Source: Planococcus halocryophilus
GTDB lineage: Bacteria > Bacillota > Bacilli > Bacillales_A > Planococcaceae
Length of the DNA stretch: 64,000 nt
Direction of reading: 5' to 3'
Assembly: GCF_022489025.1 (NCBI RefSeq)
Contig: NZ_JAKVTG010000015.1
Span: forward strand, 21,914 to 85,913
Shown one piece after another: positions 57,168 to 64,000 of this stretch. Numbering within the stretch: position 1 is the stretch's first letter; the number at the start of each line of letters is the position of its first letter. Both the position numbers and the translations under genes were made by a program. Below the pieces are notes generated by a model that was given only the letters and a program-made list of their open reading frames with translations, did not search any database and was not told the DNA's origin.

Positions 57168-59654
57168 TTACTTATTGTCACTTAGGATTTCCATACTTAT
57201 TTTTTTATTTCCCATAACCCATCCTACGGGTATAAAGATAAGCAAGCTAACAACCCACATACTCACTGCTACTCCCAATATCAATGGAAAGTCGAAGGCG
57301 ACTCTACCCGAATCAATCAGTGACACGATAAGAGAAAACACCAATCCGCATAACGCGCCGAAAACAAGGCCAATCAACAGATAAAAAGAGATCTGTGTGA
57401 CAATAATTTTCACGATTCCCATTGGCCTGACTCCGATTGTTCGGAGTACCGCAAACTCTTTTCGTTTAGCCAGTATGTTGTTCAGAAGGGTATTCAGGAC
57501 ACCTGCCATGACAGAAACAACCAGTATAATCAGAACCAAAATGAAGATGGCCCAGCGCTGCAAAAACATGTCTGAAGCTTCTTTCAGTGCAACAGCATGC
57601 GTATTGACTATGAGTTCTGGATACATACTGGTTAGGGTTTCAAGAGAACTCATCGCCAGGGATTCATCAACTGCATTTACATATGCTTTATTAAAGTTAG
57701 TAGAAGAAGTATTTAACGCCTTCGCCTGCCAATCAAAAAGAACTTCTCCATTGCCAACTGCGTCAGAAACTGCACTTACAACCATTGTCGTCACATATTC
57801 TGCACGTTGCTTTTCATCTGAGTAGATCCCAATTTCTAAGGAATCACCGACTTTTACATCATGTTGTTTAGCAAAGACAGGAGATACAATCGCTGCGGTT
57901 GCTAAATCCTCTTTTCCGACTTCCGATATGACTTTCATACTCTCAAGCGCTTTTAAGTCTCCCAGCGTATAGTCGAAAGACCTCGTCCCATCTTCAACAA
58001 ACAACTCTCCCCCACCAAAAGTGCTAACAGAAGCGACTTGCGCGCTTTGGACTTGGTTACGTACTTCTTCGCTCAATTGTATCGGATCGATTTCAGATTG
58101 CTGAATTCGACTTGTAATGACTACAGGAGTAGGAAACTGTTCATTGATATAATCTGTGTTATTCTGCTTAATCGTACTCAGCATAACTGAACCAAAAACA
58201 GCGATAATCATGACAACGCTAATCGAGAGGATCACGAAGCTATTCTTTTTGACTTGCGGCTTTAAATTCTGAAGCGCAATTGACACATTGCGGGAGAAGA
58301 ATTTCCAAGACGCTGGTATTAGTACATTTAATAGACTGGTAAGCAACATCGGCAATGCTAAGAAAAGACCCGTTAACAACAAAAAACCACTCAATAAAAT
58401 CAGTATAGCGCTCGCGCTTTCATCTACGGCGAGTATAACGCCAAACAGCAGCGATACAAGGGATGAAATCCCTAGGATTTTGATTACTGCCTTTTGCATT
58501 CCACTGTTTTTAAAATCGAGCTCTTCATTTTCCTGAAGAATCGTTAAGGGCAAGATTTTTGATGATTTGAGTACTGGGAGATAGAGGAACAGTTGAATCA
58601 CTAGACTCGCTACAACGAGCACGGGAATTGCTACTTCCCATGCAAATGACATTCGAGTTAAGGAAACCGAAAACCATCGCCCAAAACTTGGCTGCAGGAA
58701 TTGGTCCGCTGTATAAGCAATCGCCAACCCGAGCAAAGCGCCTGCAATGGTAATCATCGTGCTTTGGATTCGGGTGATCTTAGCTAGTTGCGCTGTTTTC
58801 GCTCCAAGTGCCCGCATAATTGCAAACTGATTTTTATTCTTATAGATGAATAAGTCGAAATTGGAAATGACCATGATGGCCGTGACAATCAAAATAAGGA
58901 AGGAAAGAACAACAGTAAATAACGTCAGGGAGTTCACGTTATTTTTTGCTGCTTGATCCTCTTCAATAATGTCCACTCGCAAATCCGGCTGAATCTTTTT
59001 GAATTCATTCGCCATGGCGATCAAGTCGGTTTCTTCTGCAGTTTTCACCATTAAAGCAGTTGTTTCATTGTTAAGATGAGACAGTTCCTTATTGTGAAAC
59101 AACTTCGCTCTCTCTAATGCGAAAATCACCATGTCAGGAGCAATTCCTGTTCCTTGAGCGTTCTTTAAAATTTCAGCAATTTCAAATGAATCGTCTTCAA
59201 TTTCGATTTGATCGCCGATTGAAAGCTTGAGCGACGCAGCTAAATTTTCTGTAATGACGACTGTGTCTTCCGTTAAATCTACACTTGTTTTATACCTACT
59301 TTTTGCAATAGGATCGTTTTCGATTCCCAGTGTGTAAACTTCTCCACCTAGCGGCGCTACATACGTTTGGGTAACCAGTGCTTGCGACACATTAATTGTC
59401 GAAGGATGGTCCGATATCAATTCCAATAACTTCTGTTCATCTTCCACCGGATTGTCATCGCTATAGACAAGAGCTAGGTCCATATCGCCATACATCTTTC
59501 GCAGATCCTCTTGAAGGGTTTGTTTGGCATTGACGGCAAATAGAGTCATCGTTATTACAAGAGACACAGCGATGGCAATACTCATAACCGAGGTAAAGAT
59601 CAAAAATTTGTTTTCTCTAAATAAACGGAATGCTAACTGATTGAGTGACTTCAT
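57168..59654 (-). CDS. ABC transporter permease with two FtsX domains
   Basis: An 828-residue membrane protein. One N-terminal membrane anchor with FtsX-type periplasmic/extracellular domain (~20-260), three membrane segments, a central pair, a second anchor (~500) with another extracellular domain, and three C-terminal segments (RTIGVRPMGIVKIIVTQ coupling helix) give the COG0577 double-FtsX build used to export lipids, peptides or drugs. The start overlaps the ATPase stop (ATGA). No two-component genes are adjacent, unlike bacitracin-type systems. Substrate unknown. It fills dif module 6 with its ATPase. Confidence 0.85.
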   Translation of the reverse strand: MKSLNQLAFRLFRENKFLIFTSVMSIAIAVSLVITMTLFAVNAKQTLQEDLRKMYGDMDLALVYSDDNPVEDEQKLLELISDHPSTINVSQALVTQTYVAPLGGEVYTLGIENDPIAKSRYKTSVDLTEDTVVITENLAASLKLSIGDQIEIEDDSFEIAEILKNAQGTGIAPDMVIFALERAKLFHNKELSHLNNETTALMVKTAEETDLIAMANEFKKIQPDLRVDIIEEDQAAKNNVNSLTLFTVVLSFLILIVTAIMVISNFDLFIYKNKNQFAIMRALGAKTAQLAKITRIQSTMITIAGALLGLAIAYTADQFLQPSFGRWFSVSLTRMSFAWEVAIPVLVVASLVIQLFLYLPVLKSSKILPLTILQENEELDFKNSGMQKAVIKILGISSLVSLLFGVILAVDESASAILILLSGFLLLTGLFLALPMLLTSLLNVLIPASWKFFSRNVSIALQNLKPQVKKNSFVILSISVVMIIAVFGSVMLSTIKQNNTDYINEQFPTPVVITSRIQQSEIDPIQLSEEVRNQVQSAQVASVSTFGGGELFVEDGTRSFDYTLGDLKALESMKVISEVGKEDLATAAIVSPVFAKQHDVKVGDSLEIGIYSDEKQRAEYVTTMVVSAVSDAVGNGEVLFDWQAKALNTSSTNFNKAYVNAVDESLAMSSLETLTSMYPELIVNTHAVALKEASDMFLQRWAIFILVLIILVVSVMAGVLNTLLNNILAKRKEFAVLRTIGVRPMGIVKIIVTQISFYLLIGLVFGALCGLVFSLIVSLIDSGRVAFDFPLILGVAVSMWVVSLLIFIPVGWVMGNKKISMEILSDNK

Positions 59655-60409
59655 ACGGCAGAACCTTTTAAAATATCCTGAGAGATTTTCATAATGTGTT
59701 CAAGATCCTGTTTGCCGGAACATTCGTATTCGTTGATGATGGCACCGTCATGGAAAAATAGGACTCGATCTGCATAAGTTGCGACTTTCGGGTCATGCGT
59801 CACCACAAGTATGGTTTGGTTCAGTTCTTCCTTCATAGAAGTCAATACCTCTAATATTTCTTCAGATGTATTGGCATCTAAATTCCCCGTCAATTCGTCT
59901 GCCAACAATATCGGTGGTTCACCAATGAGTGCCCGACCAATGGCGATTCGTTGTTGCTGCCCACCCGATAATTGGACCGGACGATGTGCTTTCCACTGAG
60001 TTAACCCCATCCGTTCAATCATACGAGTTGTTTTTCGATCAATGGTTTCTTTTGATTCGTCTTTCAAGAGCAACGGCAGCGAAATATTTTCTTCCACCGT
60101 TAAGTCTTTCAGCAAGTTATAGGCTTGGAAGATAAATCCGATGTTCTCACGGCGATAATCCGTCGCTTTCGGTTCTGTAAAGAATCCTTCCGAATCTACT
60201 CCATTCAATCGTATTGTGCCGCTGGTCGGTTCATCTAATGCGCCGATTACATTAAGCAACGTGCTTTTTCCGGAGCCACTCGTCCCCATAATTGCGACAA
60301 ATTCCCCTGCATATAACTTGAACGATATACCTTTTAATGCCTCAACTTCGAACCCTTTACCTATGTATTTCTTTGCTAGATTATTAACTTCCAAAGTTAC
60401 TTCTCTCAT
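59651..60409 (-). CDS. ABC transporter ATP-binding protein (MacB/LolD type)
   Basis: A 252-residue ATPase with Walker A GTSGSGKST, Q-loop region FIFQAYNLLKDLT, signature LSGGQQQR, Walker B PILLADELTGNLD and the switch His in LVVTHDPK. This NLDANTSEEI context is typical for partners of FtsX-type permeases. ATG 60409 is preferred, though its ribosome site (GAGG) is some 13 bases away; GTG 60427 lacks one. Translationally coupled to the permease. Confidence 0.9.
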   Translation of the reverse strand: MREVTLEVNNLAKKYIGKGFEVEALKGISFKLYAGEFVAIMGTSGSGKSTLLNVIGALDEPTSGTIRLNGVDSEGFFTEPKATDYRRENIGFIFQAYNLLKDLTVEENISLPLLLKDESKETIDRKTTRMIERMGLTQWKAHRPVQLSGGQQQRIAIGRALIGEPPILLADELTGNLDANTSEEILEVLTSMKEELNQTILVVTHDPKVATYADRVLFFHDGAIINEYECSGKQDLEHIMKISQDILKGSAV

Positions 60410-60664
60410 TAATGTCAGTAGCCTCACTTGCTATAGGTAATTTTTTCATTCTTCTCGACTTTAGGTATGTATAAATCAAACACGAAATTAGTTCAGATGT
60501 TAAAGGTAAGACTGTTACTATATTTAGAACAAGTTCCATATAAATACAATAACACAATCGAATAAAATTTCTGTTTTTATCCTGATTTTTTAAATAGAGG
60601 TTATTGTGACCTTCAATTTGTTACTTATTTAAATCTTTACTAAAACAGGACAGGATAACAGAAA

Positions 60665-60705
60665 AAAGGAAAGGAACTTTATATTCAGCTCCTTTCCTCC
60701 CGATA
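60665..60705 (-). terminator. Hairpin adjoining dif-like site 7
   Basis: AAGGAAAGGA pairs with TCCTTTCCTC-type sequence and an A run lies to its left, as at the other dif-like sites. The gene to the right is on the plus strand here. Confidence 0.55.
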
Positions 60706-60723
60706 ACTGATGATATGTAAACC
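60696..60723 (+). other. dif-like site 7
   Basis: Left arm CCTCCCGATAA, spacer CTGATG (as in site 2), right arm ATATGTAAACC. 60724-61019 holds AT-rich promoter DNA only. Confidence 0.78.
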
Positions 60724-61019
60724 AAATCTCACTTATATCACAAGTAGAAACTTCAATTGAAACTTACTTATCTTTTGTAATGTTAAATTTAGGACTGGAT
60801 CAAAATTCTTTACAATTATATATATCCTACAATCAATTTCCAAAAATATCCTTTTAAAGATTGAAAAAAATTATTGATTTGTTATAATAAGATTAAATAA
60901 TTTTCTGAATAGTTTTAAAATTATTGAATCTTTTTGTTTTAAAACTAGTTCAACTTAAGAATTCATAACTAGTAAATCTTGAGATAACTGCCATTTGTAT
61001 GATAAGGAGGGGTATTGGT

Positions 61020-61235
61020 ATGGAGAGAATAGAAAATTCACAATGGAAACTTAGTTTGGCTGGCTTTACTGCGTTTTTTTTAGCTACTATTTTCTACTTA
61101 ATAACTGGTCTTAATACAGTTGGAATACTTAGCTTTTTAACATCCGCAATAGTGTTATTCATTATTAATGCTGTTTATGTTCTTTACACAAAAAAGAAAT
61201 CGGAGAACACCAAAAATCAGCAGATTAACCACTAG
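61020..61235 (+). CDS. Small two-helix membrane protein, unknown
   Basis: A 71-residue protein with two membrane segments (LSLAGFTAFFLATIFYLI and ILSFLTSAIVLFIINAVYVLY) and a Lys-rich tail. ATG 61020 follows AAGGAGGGG. No family recognised. It is the only gene between dif-like sites 7 and 8. Confidence 0.65.
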   Translation: MERIENSQWKLSLAGFTAFFLATIFYLITGLNTVGILSFLTSAIVLFIINAVYVLYTKKKSENTKNQQINH

Positions 61236-61360
61236 ATGTCTGCTATTTCTATCATTTGAAATCATCCGTAGTCCCATGCAACATTGTTACTACTTGTAAT
61301 GGAATTGGTTTTTTCATTCTCTTCATTTCTCTTTTAAATTAACTTTATGAATTAATAAAT

Positions 61361-61385
61361 CAGGAGCTTAACGCTTCTGGTTTTA
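61361..61385 (+). terminator. Terminator of the small membrane gene
   Basis: CAGGAGC pairs with GCTTCTG (one G-T) and is followed by GTTTTATT. Confidence 0.55.
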
Positions 61386-61488
61386 TTATTAATTAAATTA
61401 GTTTTTTTCACTTTTAGTCGCAGTAGTTGGTTTGTTCATTCATATAAGATATGGTGTGATACCTTAAATTTAGAGTTCCAGTGATGCA

Positions 61489-61516
61489 GCTTCCGATAAG
61501 CTGCGATATGTAAACT
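61489..61516 (+). other. dif-like site 8
   Basis: Left arm GCTTCCGATAA, spacer GCTGCG (as in site 4), right arm ATATGTAAACT. It is the closest copy to the B. subtilis dif on the right side (10 of 11). Confidence 0.85.
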
Positions 61517-61554
61517 AATAACAAACATGAATTAAGTAAGTTTACTTTGCTATA

Positions 61555-62370
61555 TCACGCATTGCTTGGGCGAGTTGAATCAACGTCTATGTCTATGAAC
61601 CAAGATAAGATTGTCGTACTATCACGGACATTCTTTTCTTTGATTTCTTCTAGCAAGGCTTGTACTCCTTGTTCATTCGAAAGGATTTCAAATGGTTTGC
61701 CGACCTCAATCGGATTCGAGAAGTTGGTATTTGGACATTCAACAAGCCCATCAGTAGTCAACAATATGTGATTCTTCCCTTTCCTTAATTCTTTGGTTCC
61801 GACGCTGTAACAGGGAACCGCTAGGTCAAATGTATTCACTTGTCCAATCCATTCATAAAAGCTGCGGTGATTTTGTTGGGTTTCATTCAACGCTTTTAGT
61901 TCTGGATGGAACAGATAAAGAAGACAATCTCCGATAGATAACCACCAGAGAAACTTCCCTTTCCGGACCACACATAAAACCGCTGTTTCCCCGTGTATTT
62001 TCCCACACGCTTTTTTGAAATGGGGACTGTCAAATGTAGTTAACAGCGTCTCTGCTGTTTGTTCAAATGCTTGTTTGATCGGCAACGTCAAATTGTTCTG
62101 GATAGCATCTTTTAATGAGTTTATCTCTGATATTACGAGTTCTGCACTTTCAGCAGTTTGATGGGCATCTAAAAGAACAACAAATTCCCAGTCTTCTTTT
62201 TCATTGGTCCAAACCAGACATCCATCTTCGTTCTTATATTGACCCGCAGTTGAATTACCTCCGAACCGCCCTACTGTTACATTCTGTATTTGGCCGACAT
62301 CAATCTCATCAACATAATTAGATTGGCTTCCCACCCAGCTGAATTCGTTCTTATGAAGGACATTACTCAT
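61555..62370 (-). CDS. PP2C-like protein phosphatase
   Basis: A 271-residue protein with the PP2C metal and core motifs in degenerate form: NEDGCLVW, FVVLLDAHQ, SIGDCLLYLF, ILLTTDGLVE, and DDS-like RDSTTI. ATG 62370 overlaps the stop of the HIT gene (ATGAGTAA) and follows GGAGG, so it is translated with it. SigmaB-type or toxin-response signalling are possible; a direct link to HIT is not known to me. It is the last gene before dif-like site 8. Confidence 0.75.
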   Translation of the reverse strand: MSNVLHKNEFSWVGSQSNYVDEIDVGQIQNVTVGRFGGNSTAGQYKNEDGCLVWTNEKEDWEFVVLLDAHQTAESAELVISEINSLKDAIQNNLTLPIKQAFEQTAETLLTTFDSPHFKKACGKIHGETAVLCVVRKGKFLWWLSIGDCLLYLFHPELKALNETQQNHRSFYEWIGQVNTFDLAVPCYSVGTKELRKGKNHILLTTDGLVECPNTNFSNPIEVGKPFEILSNEQGVQALLEEIKEKNVRDSTTILSWFIDIDVDSTRPSNA

Positions 62371-62821
62371 ATGAATTAACCTCCATGAAAGCTTTGATTC
62401 TGTTGCAAAGTTCAATCACTTCTCCACTGTCTCCCATCCGGGCATTCGGTGAGTCGTATACATCTAATGGTCCCCAAAATTCTTCGGGTGTACCTGGATA
62501 ACGTGCAACCAAATGCATATGAAGGTGTGGGACCGAATTGCCGGATACCAGCGCATAGACATGCTCGGCTTGTTCCAATTCCATCAACGCCTTGCTAATT
62601 CTGGCCATCATCACCCCAAATGCCTTCGCTTCCGCTGGGTTCATTTCTGCAAGCGTAGCCACATGCCGTTTCAAATCGATCATGATATGCCCCAAGTAAT
62701 TGTCCTTTTTTGCTTTATCGATATGCCCAACGTATAAATAATCATCTTCGAAAATTTTTACTCCGACAGTTTGGATCTCCTCATTGTGCTTTTGACAAAT
62801 AAAACAATCTTTTTCTGTCAT
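62363..62821 (-). CDS. HIT-family hydrolase (HinT-like) under T-box control
   Basis: A 152-residue HIT protein. The catalytic histidine triad is H-L-H-M-H-L (VPHLHMHLVARYPGT) near residue 100, preceded by the conserved N-S-V-P; CFICQKH at the N-terminus is a zinc-type Cys pair as in HinT/Fhit-like proteins. HIT enzymes hydrolyse nucleoside phosphoramidates and aminoacyl-AMP, and HinT-type members give microcin C resistance. ATG 62821 follows AAGGGGAG. The gene starts about 35 bases after a T-box terminator. Confidence 0.88.
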   Translation of the reverse strand: MTEKDCFICQKHNEEIQTVGVKIFEDDYLYVGHIDKAKKDNYLGHIMIDLKRHVATLAEMNPAEAKAFGVMMARISKALMELEQAEHVYALVSGNSVPHLHMHLVARYPGTPEEFWGPLDVYDSPNARMGDSGEVIELCNRIKAFMEVNSYE

Positions 62822-62854
62822 CCCATTTCTCCCCTTTATCATAGTTTTAGAAAA

Positions 62855-63090
62855 CAAAAAAACCCATCACCTCATAAAGAGGCGATAGGTTTTCCTAGCG
62901 CGGTACCACTCTTCTCAGCCTGCCGTATTTTCGCAGACCTTCTTAAAAACTTATCACGGGAGTCAGCCGTTCAGACTTACTTATCAGCCTGACCACTCAC
63001 AGGCGAGTTGGGAAATTTTATTGGCTGCATTTCAGCGACTAGCAGCTCTCTTAGCAATAAAAGTTTCTTAGTACTCCTGTTCCATGTGTT
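62855..63090 (-). promoter_or_regulatory. T-box leader upstream of the HIT-PP2C operon
   Basis: Read leftward: stem I (CAGG-AGTA paired with CCTG, distal AGAGAGCTGC / GCAG stem), middle stems, the T-box core AAGAGTGGTACCGCG (62913-62899) and a perfect terminator, CCTATCGCCTC / GAGGTGATGGG with TTTTTTT (62890-62855). The specifier loop reads CCCAACTCG, so AAC or CUC are candidates. No synthetase or amino-acid gene follows. Confidence 0.88.
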
Positions 63091-63231
63091 TATCGTATTG
63101 GAATTATTTTACTTATCATACTAAACTCAAAATAGACTGTCAATAGCCTCTTTAGAGAAGTCTTTTATCGAAGAACTGCTGATCCATTATGATTTATAAA
63201 ATTAATATTCCCTTAGTAAAGGCCTTACATA

Positions 63232-64000
63232 TTATAGAGACTCAATCCATTGTATTGCGCTCTCATAATCATTAATTATTCCTTCCACTTCATTAGACGG
63301 TGGGGTTAAAGCGGTATGAGCAATTTTGTGCCTAAATGTTTTTCTGTGCGTGTTAATAACATTCCATAGAGTCGAATTATCCATCACAAAAGAAGAAAAA
63401 GTCTTTTCCTTTAGTTGATAATCACATCTTCGATAAAAGTTTGTTTCTGTTCCTGACAAATAGGCATCAATTATTGCTTCGCTGTCGCCATTCGCTTTCA
63501 TTTTATCTGTTATTTTTTCCGCAACTGCTATTTCTAAAGCAGCATTTGCTTCAATGACAGCTGATCGATACTCTCCTCTTTCTAATAAGTTTCTAGCCGT
63601 AATAATTAATTCCTTTGAAGGGTTAACCGTGTAATAAGAGATCAATCGATTTTTCAGTTCTTGTAACTCAGCTAGTAAAATTTCAGGCATCCATTGACTA
63701 TGGGTAATGATAGAAGAAACTTTACCAGCATGTTTAATTTGTTCGTATAAATTGTCATCTACAAAAGTTTCCACAAATGTTCCTTTTAGAGTGTGAATCG
63801 TTAAAGGTTCGACAAAGAAATCGTTTCTAATATGTCTATATTGATTAATAAAAACATTTAAAGCTTGATGATAAAGAGGAATAATGCTTGTTAATTCAAA
63901 GAGCGCCCTTTTAGTAATAACTTCTTCTCTCATCATATTTATCTCTTCTTCAGTGTATTTTTTATACATTTCTTGTGTCTCATCGTCCAACTCTTCACCA
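63232..64000 (-). CDS. Unknown protein, possibly continuing past the window
   Basis: At least 252 residues, mostly helical and acidic (YKKYTEEEINMMREEVITKRALFELTSIIPLYHQALNVF). The centre (ARNLLERGEYRSAVIEANAALEIAVAEKI) and C-terminus (TLWNVINTHRKTFRHKIAHTAL, ending AIQWIESL) resemble HEPN-like or RiboL-PSP-type helical bundles, with an R-x-K-x-x-H motif where HEPN RNases have RxxxxH. A TTG at 63990 could start it, but the frame stays open to the edge. Membership in HEPN is a guess. Confidence 0.6.
   Translation of the reverse strand, partial: GEELDDETQEMYKKYTEEEINMMREEVITKRALFELTSIIPLYHQALNVFINQYRHIRNDFFVEPLTIHTLKGTFVETFVDDNLYEQIKHAGKVSSIITHSQWMPEILLAELQELKNRLISYYTVNPSKELIITARNLLERGEYRSAVIEANAALEIAVAEKITDKMKANGDSEAIIDAYLSGTETNFYRRCDYQLKEKTFSSFVMDNSTLWNVINTHRKTFRHKIAHTALTPPSNEVEGIINDYESAIQWIESL

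Overview
The window looks like a conjugative plasmid, or a large plasmid-derived region, from a low-GC Gram-positive bacterium of the Bacillales. Planococcaceae (Planococcus or Sporosarcina-like) is my best guess. The reasons are strong AGGAGG ribosome-binding sites, frequent TTG and GTG starts, a pSK41/pIP501-type transfer region, a RepA_N replication gene, T-box leaders, a sortase with its substrate, and dif-like sites close to the Bacillus dif sequence. The species is inference; the gene families are read from the sequence.

Layout. (1) 1-5.5 kb, minus strand: mating-pore genes (pilin-like small protein, TrsD/PrgI-like protein, VirB4 ATPase, muralytic enzyme with M23 peptidase, VirB8-like protein, small membrane protein, start of a VirB6-like protein). 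(2) 5.7-11.3 kb: replication and partition. A RepA_N initiator has a candidate antisense RNA over its leader. An XRE regulator, a primase-type replication protein, a 12-copy iteron array with an exact 53-bp period and a ParA/RHH partition pair follow. (3) 11.3-19.5 kb: mobilisation and establishment (two small accessory proteins, a putative oriT, a MobA/MobL relaxase, VirD4, an ArdC-like protein, a strongly folded non-coding stretch, a RadC-like protein). (4) 19.8-33.7 kb: an AT-rich catabolic island. A divergent TetR gene faces an aconitase-type dehydratase pair, a TRAP transporter and an isocitrate-lyase-family lyase. Next come a 2-hydroxyacid dehydrogenase, a broken nitroreductase, and an operon of acyl-CoA dehydrogenase, SDR, APH-fold kinase, ComB-like phosphatase and acyl-CoA ligase. 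This last set resembles the levulinate (lva) and ACAD10/11 logic of phosphorylating a hydroxyacyl-CoA before elimination. (5) 34-42.6 kb: an XerS-like recombinase next to its probable 38-bp palindromic sites, a Fic protein, unknown genes and two cyclic-di-GMP proteins. (6) 42.8-64 kb: a mosaic of small modules separated by short palindromic sites.

The most striking part is region 6. At least seven 28-bp sites resemble Bacillus dif (arms near ACTTCCGATAA and ATATGTAAACT, six-base spacer). All point the same way and divide the region into modules: a sortase with its substrate, an isochorismatase, an ABC exporter, and others. Inside one module five copies of a second 32-bp palindrome (arms GAATGTAACTTA) separate single small genes, like a cassette array. 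Many dif-like sites lie between the stop codon of a leftward gene and its terminator hairpin, so a swapped module would arrive already insulated.

Two dif-bounded segments start with a T-box leader, which senses uncharged tRNA, but carry no amino-acid gene. One holds a RimL/MccE-type acetyltransferase, a nucleoside deoxyribosyltransferase-like protein and an MccF-type S66 peptidase. The other holds a HIT hydrolase and a PP2C-like protein. RimL/MccE acetyltransferases, MccF peptidases and HinT hydrolases are each known to inactivate peptide-nucleotide (microcin C-type) inhibitors of aminoacyl-tRNA synthetases. I therefore propose, as inference, a tRNA-sensing inducible detoxification system carried on dif modules.
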